A DNA stretch of 64,000 bases from Devosia pacifica (GTDB lineage Bacteria > Pseudomonadota > Alphaproteobacteria > Rhizobiales > Devosiaceae), in the NCBI RefSeq assembly GCF_014652635.1, contig NZ_BMZE01000001.1, positions 1 to 64,000 on the forward strand. The letters are read 5' to 3'. Both the position numbers and the translations under genes were made by a program. The stretch's first letter is position 1. Every line of letters starts with the position of its first letter. Positions 24,345-32,866 of the stretch are shown here, in pieces. Under the pieces are notes generated by a model. It searched no databases. It saw only the letters and a program-made list of their open reading frames with translations, and was not told where the DNA came from.

Positions 24345-25385
24345 ATGAAAAACGGACTAAAGAGTATCGCACTGATGGGCTTGGGCGCCGCGCTCGGCAG
24401 CACCAGCCTGATGCCAGCTATGGCACAGGACTTCTCTGGACAGACTCTCGTTGTCGGCGTCTGGGGCGGTGATATTGAGCGCCTGCTGCGCGAAAATGTC
24501 ATCGGGCCGCTGGAAGAAGAGACCGGTGCCAATGTCGAGTTGCTGCTCGGCGGGACCGGCGATCGGGTTGCCAAGATCTATGCTGAGCGCGCCAACCCGA
24601 CGATGGATATCGCCTTCCTCAACATCTTCGAGGCGCCGCAGGCCCTCGCCGACGGTGTTGTCGTGGCGCCCGATCCGGATCTGCAGATGTACAAGGACAT
24701 CTGGCCTGGCATGAACGAGGGTTGCTATGCGATGTCCTTGGCGGCCTTGGGCATCGTCTACAACAAGGACGAGTTTGAATCGCCGCCGGAATGGGAAGAC
24801 CTGTGGGCGCCGGAGCTGCAGGGCAGGATCGCTTTGCCGCCGTTCCCGGGTTCGGAAGCCAATGGCATCCTGGCCATCGCCGGTCGGCTCGCAGGAGCGG
24901 ACGAGCATGACGCCGACGCTTCCTTCGACAAGCTGGCCGAACTGAAGCCGATCCCGCTGACCTATACCAACCTAGACGAGTTGCTGTTGCTCACCGATGC
25001 CGGTGAAATCGCCGCAGCACCGATCATCAGCGGCTATGCCATCTCGGGTATGGAGAATTACGAGAACATCGGCTTTTCGTTTCCGACCGATCCAGGTCCG
25101 GTGTTGACGCGCGACATGCTCTGCCTGGTCGCCAACAGCCCCAGCCCTGAGCTGGCGATGCTGTTCGCCGAAAAGGCTCTCGGCGTTGTTAACCAGACTG
25201 CCTACGCCAACGAGCTCTATTTCGGTCCGACCAACAGCAATGTCGAGCTGGAGCCGGCTGTCTCCGAGATGCTCATCGACACGCCCGAAGAGGTTGAGAC
25301 CCTGACGGAACTCGACTGGCCATACCTGATCGAGAACCGCAGCGCCTGGACCGATCGCTGGAACGCCGAGATCCTCGCGGACTAA
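24345..25385 (+). CDS. ABC transporter substrate-binding protein (PotD/PotF type)
   Basis: A 346-residue periplasmic binding protein of the spermidine/putrescine class. A Sec signal peptide ends at LMPAMAQ (about residue 27), and the mature protein shows TLVVGVWGGDIERLLRENVIGPLEEETGANV, AERANPTMDIAFLN, and YNKDEFESPPEWEDLWAPELQGRIALPPF, typical for the class. An AAGGAC site lies just before the ATG. It is the first of four transporter genes. PotD-class proteins bind cationic amines but many relatives bind other small polar compounds, so the substrate is open. A very stable hairpin with a UACG loop follows the stop codon. Confidence 0.9.
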   Translation: MKNGLKSIALMGLGAALGSTSLMPAMAQDFSGQTLVVGVWGGDIERLLRENVIGPLEEETGANVELLLGGTGDRVAKIYAERANPTMDIAFLNIFEAPQALADGVVVAPDPDLQMYKDIWPGMNEGCYAMSLAALGIVYNKDEFESPPEWEDLWAPELQGRIALPPFPGSEANGILAIAGRLAGADEHDADASFDKLAELKPIPLTYTNLDELLLLTDAGEIAAAPIISGYAISGMENYENIGFSFPTDPGPVLTRDMLCLVANSPSPELAMLFAEKALGVVNQTAYANELYFGPTNSNVELEPAVSEMLIDTPEEVETLTELDWPYLIENRSAWTDRWNAEILAD

Positions 25386-25405
25386 TCGTTTCTGTTTCAT
25401 ACCCT

Positions 25406-25429
25406 GCGGACCGGCTACGGCCGGTCTGC
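25406..25429 (+). promoter_or_regulatory. Intercistronic mRNA hairpin with UACG tetraloop
   Basis: GCGGACCGGC (25406-25415) pairs with GCCGGTCTGC (25420-25429), ten pairs including one G-U, closed by a TACG loop with a C-G closing pair, the exceptionally stable UNCG class. There is no U-tract. It sits 20 bases after the binding-protein stop and 18 before the permease start, fitting a 3' stabiliser that keeps binding-protein mRNA abundant. Confidence 0.65.
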
Positions 25430-25446
25430 TATCCCGAGAGTAGCTG

Positions 25447-26313
25447 ATGGCGCGCAAATCCACGTTCTTGCTGTTGACACCCGGTTTGTTTGTGACCGGG
25501 GCTGTATTCTTGTCGCCATTTGCATTTCTAGCCCTGACAAGCTTTTGGACCCAGCGCCCGAATTCGTTGCTGGTCGACCCGGCCTTCACTCTCGTCAATT
25601 ACGTTCGCATCGCCACCGACATGTTCTTTCTTCGTGTGCTGTTCCACACGATCTATCTCGGTGTTATCACGGTGCTTGTCTGCCTGGTGCTGGGCCTGCC
25701 CATCGCGCGGTGGATCGCCCGTAGGGCAGTCGTCTCGCGCGGCATTCTTGTGGTGCTTATCGTGACCCCAATGGTCAGCGGCGCCGTGGTGCAGACGCTC
25801 GGCCTCGTCAATCTGCTTAGCTTGCTCGGCGTGATCAATGGCCTCTTGAAGCAGTTAGGCCTGATCGACAGGTCGATTCGATTTCTGGGCGACGAACTGG
25901 GCGTGCTGATCGGCCTCGTGCAGGCCTTCTTGCCGCTGATGGTGCTGCCGTTGCTCAACACCATGTCGAAACTGCCCGAAGACCTGGAATCGGCTGCACG
26001 CTCACTGGGCGCGCCGGCATGGCGGTTGTGGATGTTGGTTATTCTGCCGCTGTCCATGCCCGGCATAATAGCCGGCAGCGTGCTGGTGTTTTTTGCCTCG
26101 GTTACCTCTTTCGTTACACCGCAGATCCTCGGGCAGGGACGCATTCAGACCTTCGGGACAGTGATGTATCAACAGTCCGCGCTGGTCAATGACTGGCCAT
26201 TCGCCTCGGCACTTGCGGTCACCATGATGGTGCTGCTTGGGGGACTGGTGCTGGCACTACGCGCCATCCGGCAGCGCTTGGCGCGTCGCTCCAACGTCGC
26301 GGGAGCCGTTTAA
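25447..26313 (+). CDS. ABC transporter permease (PotB type)
   Basis: A 288-residue inner-membrane subunit with about six helices (LLLTPGLFVTGAVFLSPFAFLAL at the N-terminus, then LFHTIYLGVITVLVCLVLGLPIA). The EAA coupling loop reads DLESAARSLGAPAWRLWMLVILPLSMPGIIAG, and the last helices include ALAVTMMVLLGGLVLAL. It belongs to the PotB family, which heterodimerises with a PotC-type subunit. Its stop overlaps the next permease gene by one base (TAATG), giving coupled synthesis of the pair. Confidence 0.9.
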   Translation: MARKSTFLLLTPGLFVTGAVFLSPFAFLALTSFWTQRPNSLLVDPAFTLVNYVRIATDMFFLRVLFHTIYLGVITVLVCLVLGLPIARWIARRAVVSRGILVVLIVTPMVSGAVVQTLGLVNLLSLLGVINGLLKQLGLIDRSIRFLGDELGVLIGLVQAFLPLMVLPLLNTMSKLPEDLESAARSLGAPAWRLWMLVILPLSMPGIIAGSVLVFFASVTSFVTPQILGQGRIQTFGTVMYQQSALVNDWPFASALAVTMMVLLGGLVLALRAIRQRLARRSNVAGAV

Positions 26314-27110
26314 TGAAGCTGCGTCGCGCTGCGATTGACACCGTCTGGATTGCGTGGATGGCGATCGGCTATATCGTCGTTCTCATGCCCATAGTGGTCG
26401 TGTTTTTTGCCTCGTTCAGCGATGGCAATACCTTCCGGTTTCCGCCCAGCGGCTTTTCGCTGAAATGGTATCAGGCGGCCTTCGAAAGCTCTGAGTATCG
26501 AAATGCGTTGAGCGTCAGCCTGCTGGTTGGCATCTTGGCCACGCTGGTGTCACTGACTGCCGGCACGCTGGCCGCCTATGCGCTGAGCCGCAGCACATTC
26601 CGCGGCAAGACCATGATCGAGACCCTGTTGCTGGCTCCGCTCGCGCTCCCCCATATCGTGTGGGCCATCGGGCTGCTGCAGATCTACGCCTGGCTGAGCA
26701 TTGGCGGCACGCTGCTCGGCCTGGTGCTGGCCCACGCGGCGCTGACGCTGCCGTTCGCGGTGCGCATCATGCTCTCCACTTTCAGCCAGCTCGACAAAAC
26801 GCTGCAGGATGCGGCGACGACGCTGGGCGCCTCCCCGATGCGGGTGGTCGTGCACATCGTGCTGCCGTTGATCTGGCCTGGCGTGCTGACCAGCGCGCTC
26901 TTCACCTTCCTGACCTCGTTCAATGAGGTGACCGTCTCGGTTCTTATCGCCGGTTCGCGCTACCTCACTTACCCGGTCCGGCTTTATTCCGAACTGCGCA
27001 GTCAGGGCATCGATCCGACGACCATCGCCATCAGCGCCATGCTGGTCGCCATGATCATCGTCTTCGCGCTGATCGGCGAACGGTTTCTCAACTGGTCTCG
27101 ACGGGTGTGA
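26313..27110 (+). CDS. ABC transporter permease (PotC type)
   Basis: A 265-residue inner-membrane subunit, partner of the preceding permease. Helices include WMAIGYIVVLMPIVVVFFASF and VSLLVGILATLVSLTAGTLAAYAL; the EAA loop is TLQDAATTLGASPMRVVVHIVLPLIWPGVL, followed by SALFTFLTSFNEVTVSVLIAG, a characteristic PotC sequence. The gene ends with TGA overlapping the GTG start of the ATPase gene (GTGA). Together with its neighbours it completes an importer of the polyamine/opine class. Confidence 0.9.
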   Translation: MKLRRAAIDTVWIAWMAIGYIVVLMPIVVVFFASFSDGNTFRFPPSGFSLKWYQAAFESSEYRNALSVSLLVGILATLVSLTAGTLAAYALSRSTFRGKTMIETLLLAPLALPHIVWAIGLLQIYAWLSIGGTLLGLVLAHAALTLPFAVRIMLSTFSQLDKTLQDAATTLGASPMRVVVHIVLPLIWPGVLTSALFTFLTSFNEVTVSVLIAGSRYLTYPVRLYSELRSQGIDPTTIAISAMLVAMIIVFALIGERFLNWSRRV

Positions 27111-28231
27111 CCGATCATGGCGACAACCAGCAAGGCAGAAATTTGACCTCGGCTTATCTCTCTATTTCCGGCATGGCGAAGGCCTATCGCGGCACCCCGG
27201 CCCTGAAATCTGTCGATCTCGACGTCAATGAAGGCGAGTTCGTTGCGCTGCTCGGTCCGTCCGGCTGCGGCAAGAGCACCCTGTTGCGGCTCGTTGCCGG
27301 ACTGCTTGAGCCGGATGAGGGCACGATTACGCTCGCCGATCAGCGCATCGGCCATCTGCCCGCGTACAAGCGTGATATCGGGCTGGTATTCCAGAATTAT
27401 GCGCTGTTCCCGCACATGACGGTGGCGCGGAACGTGCGGTTTGGCCTCGATATGCGCAACATGCCGCGCGCCGAGGCCGAAACGCGCGTCGCCGATGCCT
27501 TGGCGCTGGTCAAACTGGAGCATCTGGCGGCCCGCATGCCGTCCGAGCTTTCCGGTGGCCAGCAACAGCGGGTGGCACTGGCGCGCGCCATCGCCATCCG
27601 CCCCCGGCTGCTGCTGCTCGACGAACCGCTCAGTAATCTCGATGCGGTGCTTCGCGCCAGCGTGCGCACCGAACTACGCGAGCTGCATGCCCGCACCGGC
27701 CTGACCATCGTTATGGTGACCCATGATCAGGTAGAGGCGATGACCATGGCCGACCGCATTGCCGTGATGTCGGATGGCGAGGTGCTGCAACACGATACGC
27801 CGCAGCAGATCTACGAACAGCCGGCCTCCGACTTTGTCGCCAAGTTTGTCGGCACGCCGCCTGCGGCAATGTTGCAGGTCGATCGCAAGATCGATGGTCG
27901 CTTCGCAGTGGGCGACACGATCTGGTCGCCGTCACCGGAGCTCGAGGCCGTGCTGGCGCCGATCCAGCGAGTGGCCGTCGCGCTGGGGCTGCGGCCCGAC
28001 CACCTGGCGCTTACGTCCGCCGACGCGCCACACGCCTTGCCGGCCACCATCAGGACGGTGGAATACCTAGGTGCCGAACGCCTGGTTCACGTCGAAGCCG
28101 GCGGGCAGATGTTGGTAATCCGGTTGTCTGCCGATGAACCGGTCGTCACCGGCGCGGTCGGTGTTGCGATCGTCAAGTCGCCACCGGTGTTCGATCTCAC
28201 GACCGGGCTGCGGCTCGGGCGCGCCGGGTAA
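27107..28231 (+). CDS. ABC transporter ATP-binding protein (PotA type)
   Basis: A 374-residue ATPase. Walker A GPSGCGKST, Q-loop VFQNYALFPHMTV, signature LSGGQQQRV, Walker [13 protein letters not shown] and switch VTHDQVEAMTMADRI are intact. Residues about 285-370 form a TOBE-type regulatory domain (VAVALGLRPDHLAL, VEYLGAERLVHVEAGGQMLVIRL). The GTG start overlaps the permease stop by four bases; an internal region SISGMAKAYRG marks the usual family opening, so a start somewhat downstream is possible, but no better ribosome binding site is seen. It energises the importer formed by the three upstream products. Confidence 0.9.
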   Translation: MTDHGDNQQGRNLTSAYLSISGMAKAYRGTPALKSVDLDVNEGEFVALLGPSGCGKSTLLRLVAGLLEPDEGTITLADQRIGHLPAYKRDIGLVFQNYALFPHMTVARNVRFGLDMRNMPRAEAETRVADALALVKLEHLAARMPSELSGGQQQRVALARAIAIRPRLLLLDEPLSNLDAVLRASVRTELRELHARTGLTIVMVTHDQVEAMTMADRIAVMSDGEVLQHDTPQQIYEQPASDFVAKFVGTPPAAMLQVDRKIDGRFAVGDTIWSPSPELEAVLAPIQRVAVALGLRPDHLALTSADAPHALPATIRTVEYLGAERLVHVEAGGQMLVIRLSADEPVVTGAVGVAIVKSPPVFDLTTGLRLGRAG

Positions 28232-28267
28232 TCTGGCAACAAGCATGACCATCAGGATTCCGCAACG

Positions 28268-29101
28268 ATGAGCACTATGCACTATTGGCTGCACATGACC
28301 ACGGCCGACTTCGCCGTCCTGCCCAAGGGGGCTATCGCGCTGCTGCCGGTCGGCGCCACCGAGCAGCACGGCCCACACATGCCAGTCGGCACCGACACGC
28401 TGATCAATCAGGGTATCGTGGCGCGTATGCTGGAACTGGTCGATCCGGCGCTGAACCTGGTCGTTCTGCCAACTCAGCCGGTGGGCACGTCCACGGAGCA
28501 TCTCGATTTTCCGGGGACGCTGTCGCATGACCCGGATGCGATCATGTCCATCTGGACGACATTGCTCGACACTGTCGTGCGGGCCGGTATCTCCAAGGTG
28601 GTGCTGTTCAACAGCCATGGCGGACAATCGCGGTTGCTGCAGCCGGTGGCGCTGCAGATCCGCCGACGCCATGGCGTGCTGGCCGCTTACGCCAGCTGGT
28701 TCGATGCCGGGTACCCCGCAGGCCTGTTTGATGCGGACGAAGTCAATTTCGGCATCCATGCCGGGGCCATCGAAACCGCGATGATGCTGCACCTGCATCC
28801 CGAGCTGGTGCGGCGTGACCGCATCACCGATTTCCCCTCCACGGCGGCGAGTATTGATTCCGAATTCAGCCTGTTGCAATCGGACCCGGGCAATGGCCGC
28901 ATTGGTGGTTTTGGCTGGATGATGCAAGACCTCAATCCCTATGGCGCCGCCGGTGATGCGCGCCGTGCGACCCCCGAAGCCGGACGCGCACTGGTGGATA
29001 ATGCGGCGCAGGCCCTGGCGGACTTGCTGGCTGAGATCGACCGCTTCGACACAAGCAAACTTTCGCCCGACACCTTTCTCGATGGGCACGAAAAACCATG
29101 A
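28268..29101 (+). CDS. Creatininase family protein (second copy)
   Basis: A 277-residue paralogue of the protein at 23503. Shared blocks are IALLPVGATEQHGPHMPVGTDTLI, GTSTEHLDFPGTLSHDPD, VVLFNSHGGQSRLL and FGIHAGAIETAMML, so all metal ligands of the creatininase fold are kept. The two copies are clearly diverged, suggesting sequential or distinct amide substrates rather than a recent duplication. Its stop overlaps the ATG of the next gene by four bases (ATGA). The placement after the ATPase gene ties it to the imported compound. Confidence 0.9.
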   Translation: MSTMHYWLHMTTADFAVLPKGAIALLPVGATEQHGPHMPVGTDTLINQGIVARMLELVDPALNLVVLPTQPVGTSTEHLDFPGTLSHDPDAIMSIWTTLLDTVVRAGISKVVLFNSHGGQSRLLQPVALQIRRRHGVLAAYASWFDAGYPAGLFDADEVNFGIHAGAIETAMMLHLHPELVRRDRITDFPSTAASIDSEFSLLQSDPGNGRIGGFGWMMQDLNPYGAAGDARRATPEAGRALVDNAAQALADLLAEIDRFDTSKLSPDTFLDGHEKP

Positions 29102-29853
29102 GCAAACGAGGAAATTGGGACGGGCGCAGCCCCGAAAAAGACACGTTGCGCAACCGGATTTGGAGCATGCTGGAGGACAGCGGCTATGCAATGGGCGAGA
29201 CTTGGAGCCACATTCCCAACTTCGTTGGCGCTGACATCGCCGCCTGGCGACTGGCGCAAACGCCGGCGTGGATGAATGCGACAACTATCAAGGTCAATCC
29301 CGATCCGGCGCAGTACCAGATCCGTCTGCGGGCACTGTATGAGGGCAAGACCCTGTTCTGTCCGGTGCCAGCGCTCACCCAGTCCTATCCATATCTGCGC
29401 ATCGACGCAGCAACGCTCCAGGCCAAGGGCGTCAGCTTCGAGCTGGCGGCAACCCACCAAGGCTATTTCGAACATGGCACCCGCATCGAGTTCGCTGAGG
29501 TGCCACCGCTCGATTTTTGCGTGGTGGGGTCAGTGGCGGTCTCCCGGATCGGCGGACGCACCGGCAAGGGCGCCGGCTTTGCCGATATCGAGACCGGCAT
29601 CTTCCGCGAGCTGGGCACGATCGGGCCGCAGACGCCGATTGCCACCACGATCCATTCCACACAACTGGTCGAGGCCGATGAGATCGTCATGATGGATCAT
29701 GATTCCCCTCTCGATTTCATCGCCACCGAAGCCGAACTCATCGAGACGCACAGTGCCAACCCGCGTCCGAAGGGGATCATGTGGGATGCCATTCAGCCCG
29801 ATCAGTTCGAGGCCATTCCCTTTTTGCGGGAGTTGCAGCGGCGCTCGCAATGA
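29098..29853 (+). CDS. 5-formyltetrahydrofolate cyclo-ligase-like protein (MTHFSD type)
   Basis: A 251-residue member of the 5-FTHF cyclo-ligase (MTHFS) superfamily. It shows IPNFVGADIAAWRLAQ, a central KVNPDPAQYQIRLRALYEGKTLFCPVP, the signature GKGAGFADIETGIFRELG and a C-terminal TTIHSTQLVE, a layout like the N-terminal half of eukaryotic MTHFSD rather than classical FAU1/YgfA. Classical enzymes close 5-formyl-THF to 5,10-methenyl-THF with ATP. In this operon, beside two putative amide hydrolases and a deaminase, it suggests that a formyl or one-carbon unit is released and handed to folate. Whether it truly binds folate is not shown. Confidence 0.82.
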   Translation: MSKRGNWDGRSPEKDTLRNRIWSMLEDSGYAMGETWSHIPNFVGADIAAWRLAQTPAWMNATTIKVNPDPAQYQIRLRALYEGKTLFCPVPALTQSYPYLRIDAATLQAKGVSFELAATHQGYFEHGTRIEFAEVPPLDFCVVGSVAVSRIGGRTGKGAGFADIETGIFRELGTIGPQTPIATTIHSTQLVEADEIVMMDHDSPLDFIATEAELIETHSANPRPKGIMWDAIQPDQFEAIPFLRELQRRSQ

Positions 29854-29905
29854 GCCCGACCGCGCCCCGAGCCACTCACAAGCAAACAACTGAAGGATAA
29901 TTGCC

Positions 29906-30547
29906 GTGGAATTTCTGTCTTACGACCCCTGGGCAAATGTGACGTCGCGCAACGGCTATCTCGCGGATGAATTGAGAGAAGGTCTGCACAAGACGATCCG
30001 GCGGAACAACCCGCAACTGGCGATCCGCATCGCCTATGAGATGTATATCACCAGCGAGCAGCTCGAGGACATGTTGTGGCGCCGGCTGGCGATCATGGCG
30101 GTGGAGGATATCGGCCTCGCTGACCCCATGGTGCCAACTGTCATCGAGACCCTGGAGCGGATGCGCAAGATGCACCCCTATAACGATATCGACCGGGCTT
30201 CTTACTTTGCCCAGGCGATCCGCGTGCTGTGCCGCACCAAGAAAGACCTGACCATCGGTATCGTCATGGGTATCGTGCGCAAGGAATTCGAGCGCGGTAT
30301 CCTGCCCACGATACCCGAGGAAGCCTACGACATGCACTGCAAAACTGGGCGTGAACGCGGCAAGAGCCTCAAGGACTTCCTGATGGAGGGCAATGTCGTC
30401 GACCCGGTCTCCGAGGAATACGAATCCGACGAGTACAAGGACGCGGAAAAGACTCTGCGCGCCATGCTGGAGGAGGAACTTGCCGGCACTGAGGAAAAGA
30501 AAGAGCTTCCAGTGCCTCCGTATGAGCTGCAGCCGTATTTCATTTAA
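29906..30547 (+). CDS. Free-standing MgsA/RarA C-terminal-domain-like protein
   Basis: A 213-residue protein resembling only the C-terminal part of the AAA+ replication-associated ATPase MgsA (RarA/WRNIP1): LHKTIRRNNPQLAIRIAYEMYITSEQLEDMLWRRLAIMAVEDIGLADP corresponds to the helical tetramerisation and clamp-interaction region, where the family has an RLxxxAxEDIGLADP box. No Walker A or B motif exists and the opening MEFLSYDPWANVTSRNGYLADEL is unlike the ATPase. The C-terminus is acidic (EEYESDEYKDAEKT). GTG start with AAGGATAATTGCC upstream. It is the last gene of the catabolic operon, 52 bases after the cyclo-ligase-like gene, so a metabolic or scaffolding role is as likely as one in replication. 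Function unknown. Confidence 0.7.
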   Translation: MEFLSYDPWANVTSRNGYLADELREGLHKTIRRNNPQLAIRIAYEMYITSEQLEDMLWRRLAIMAVEDIGLADPMVPTVIETLERMRKMHPYNDIDRASYFAQAIRVLCRTKKDLTIGIVMGIVRKEFERGILPTIPEEAYDMHCKTGRERGKSLKDFLMEGNVVDPVSEEYESDEYKDAEKTLRAMLEEELAGTEEKKELPVPPYELQPYFI

Positions 30548-31245
30548 ACGCTTTCTTCAGTCGGCGGCAAAGTGTCCGATTCCAGCTTCGCACTTACGAA
30601 GGTCGCCGGTCTGATTGTGCCCGTATATGCCAAGGGCACTACCGCAGATCGGCTGTTTTCAACGCACCGTCCCCAAAACCTGCCCGTCCGCTTGCGGCGC
30701 CATTTCAGTCCTTGGCTAAGCTCGGCGGACGATACGCAAGAAACGAGTAGGGCTTGCAATGTTCGCGACGTGCTCAAGCCAACGTTCAGTTCGATAGCGA
30801 AGACGAGTGAGATGACTTCGAGCAAGGACTAGAAGGCAAATCACCGATTGCCGATCGTGTGGCACGCCAGACGAAGTCGACATGGGGGCGATTTAGTGTC
30901 CAAGATCGAATGACCAAATGCCCGCGGCTGTGCTCCCAACTCCTCGGTCGGCTGCATCTGCCCACCTACCGAAGTCCCCTCTGTGCCTGATGCCCAATGA
31001 TGACAGAATCCCGCCGATGCGAGCTAGCACACACGACGATTTTTGCATTGCTCGATTACGCTGATGACATGGGCTGATGCCGTAACAAAGTTATCCTTGA
31101 ACTTTATCAAGCGCGGGTGATGCGACTGGTAAAGTTCCGGGAAATTTTGGTGAAGGCTGAATAACTCGCAGAAAAAGCGACTAATCTCGTGTTCCTTGCA
31201 TGGTCTCGCGGCATCTTCCTGATATCGCAATCACAGGAGATCCTG
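30548..31245. other. Intergenic region, no gene recognised
   Basis: About 700 bases. Short frames occur on both strands but none has a ribosome binding site plus recognisable family pattern. No clear terminator follows the upstream operon. The stretch from 31040 to 31200 is AT-richer and probably contains the promoter for the small gene at 31246. Confidence 0.4.
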
Positions 31246-31548
31246 ATGCCTCGAACCCACGCTGAAACCATGGCTATTGCCACTCTCGCGGAAGAAATCG
31301 GCTACGAGCACCCGCCAGCGCATCTTGAGCCGACTGGCATGATGTACCGAGACCCGACCTGGAATGATCTCGTCGACTTTTTTCGCGAGCACACTGACTC
31401 GTGGTCCGATGCCATCTGCGTGTACTGCGCCACACGCTGGAACGAGTCGATCGACGACGTAAACATGCGTACAGACTCCTGGTTTGCGAGCACTTTAAGG
31501 CGTCTCGATCTCGAAGACGATCCTGACGCCATCGTGTCGTTCAACTGA
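31246..31548 (+). CDS. Hypothetical protein, 100 residues
   Basis: I do not recognise a family. The start at 31246 is set by ACAGGAGATCCTG immediately before the ATG. The product is acidic and soluble with no signal peptide or membrane segment; it contains several tryptophans (PTWNDLVDFF, DSWSDAICVYCATRWNESID) and a single CVYC pair that could bind metal or form a disulfide. It lies 14 bases upstream of a metallophosphoesterase gene on the same strand, so both are likely cotranscribed. Confidence 0.6.
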   Translation: MPRTHAETMAIATLAEEIGYEHPPAHLEPTGMMYRDPTWNDLVDFFREHTDSWSDAICVYCATRWNESIDDVNMRTDSWFASTLRRLDLEDDPDAIVSFN

Positions 31549-31562
31549 GAGGGTATGGATTG

Positions 31563-32126
31563 ATGACCGTATTCTTCACCGCAGACACCCACTTCGGCCA
31601 CCGCAGCATCTTGTCGATGTGTAACCGCCCCTTCGCTGACATCGACGAGCACGATCACGCGCTCATCGAGAACTGGAATGCCGTCGTCGGGCCTGAGGAC
31701 ACCGTCTATCACCTCGGTGATTTCGCATACCGCTGCGGGCCGCAGCAGACTCGTGACATCTTCGCAAAGCTCAATGGTGAGAAGCATCTTATTCTTGGCA
31801 ATCATGACTTCAAGAACGAGACCCAGAAGCTGCCTTGGGCATCCCAGTCCGATCTGACCGAGGTCAACATCAAGGGCCAGATCTTCGTCTTGTGTCACTA
31901 TGGATTGCGGACCTGGCGCAACATGCGGCGCGGCGCCATCCAATTGTACGGCCACTCGCACGGACGGCTGCCGGGAACGAGCCAGTGCATCGATGTCGGT
32001 GTCGATAATGTCGGCTACGTACCGGTTGATGCGCAAACGATCGGTGCCCGGTTGGCTGATCTGCCGCAGCTGCAGTTCCTCGATGAGACTGACGAAGAGC
32101 CCGCGATGGCGTTGCCGGCGATCTGA
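31563..32126 (+). CDS. Metallophosphoesterase, calcineurin-like
   Basis: A 187-residue phosphoesterase. The binuclear metal site is visible: FFTADTHFGHRSI (DxH with the following His), YHLGDFAYRCG (GDxx), LILGNHDFKN (GNHD), FVLCHYGLRTW and LYGHSHGRLPG (GHSH). Compact members of this class act on small phosphodiesters or nucleotides. The ATG at 31563 is preferred over the in-frame TTG one codon earlier; GAGAGGG lies upstream. It follows the hypothetical gene at 31246 closely. Often found on phages and plasmids as well as chromosomes, so horizontal origin is possible. Confidence 0.88.
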   Translation: MTVFFTADTHFGHRSILSMCNRPFADIDEHDHALIENWNAVVGPEDTVYHLGDFAYRCGPQQTRDIFAKLNGEKHLILGNHDFKNETQKLPWASQSDLTEVNIKGQIFVLCHYGLRTWRNMRRGAIQLYGHSHGRLPGTSQCIDVGVDNVGYVPVDAQTIGARLADLPQLQFLDETDEEPAMALPAI

Positions 32127-32130
32127 TCGA

Positions 32131-32442
32131 TTATCCGATCTTCTTCTTCCCACCCTCGATCGCGACCAAGCGCCCCAGCGCCGGTGGTAAATCCGGCGGC
32201 CGGGGCGCGCCTTCGAGGTCGGGCAGATAAATCCCACACGTCGGCACGTATTTCCTCTGCTTCCGTCCATGCCACGGACAATCCCCTGCGAGCAGACCGA
32301 GCATGTGCTCGATGCCGATATCTGCGCCGTATCGCTCAGCCAGCCGTGCCAGGCGATACTGACCACGCCGGGGGTAATAGCTGCACGACAGTCGGACGAC
32401 GACGAATGGATAGTCAGAAAGTCGGGATGGGCGAGGCGGCAT
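32131..32442 (-). CDS. Conserved hypothetical protein of the rhizobial zinc-ribbon-like type
   Basis: A 103-residue basic protein. The core RLSCSYYPRRGQYRLARLAERYGADIGIEHMLGLLAGDCPWHGR, followed by YVPTCGIYLPDLEGAPRPPDLPPALG, has spaced cysteines (C20, C55, C69 by my count) as in small uncharacterised alphaproteobacterial proteins with a zinc-ribbon-like layout and an RPPDLPP tail. No function is known. It runs convergent to the metallophosphoesterase gene with a four-base gap. The exact start is uncertain because no strong ribosome binding site is seen. Confidence 0.6.
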   Translation of the reverse strand: MPPRPSRLSDYPFVVVRLSCSYYPRRGQYRLARLAERYGADIGIEHMLGLLAGDCPWHGRKQRKYVPTCGIYLPDLEGAPRPPDLPPALGRLVAIEGGKKKIG

Positions 32443-32620
32443 CCATCGAAGCTAGAACGAAACCGGAACCGGAACATCGGCAAGGTCGATAGATCGTGTT
32501 CTCTATTCTACGTACAGGCCCGAGAGACGTTCATTCTCGCGCCCCCGTCCCACCGGCCAAAATTGACTGGGACGGCCTGGCGACCGATTAAGTAAACTTA
32601 GCGATTTCAGGGGGTTTATC

Positions 32621-32696
<76 letters not shown>

Positions 32697-32866
32697 ACGC
32701 ACCGGCGCAATAACCGGGTTCGCAGCGTTTTGCAAGTTCGGCGGCTGAGGCACTGCCACGATGTGCTTTACTTGCGCCGCAGAGCCGCTTGTGTCCGGGC
32801 CATCTGCGCTTGTGCGGCTTGGTGCCCTATGCCAGTTTGCCGGCAGAAAAATGAGGAGCTGCCTGA

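Noticed and set aside
28067..29284. A 405-codon minus-strand frame opposite the second creatininase
   Set aside because: Covered by a well-supported plus-strand gene with conserved metal ligands; no motif in the minus frame.
31024..31230. A 68-codon minus-strand frame in the 30.5-31.2 kb gap
   Set aside because: No ribosome binding site, no similarity that I recognise, and it overlaps the likely promoter of the gene at 31246.
30548..32620. A genomic island inserted at tRNA-Thr
   Set aside because: The genes next to the tRNA are small and partly unknown, but I see no integrase, no repeat of the tRNA 3' end and no sharp composition change.
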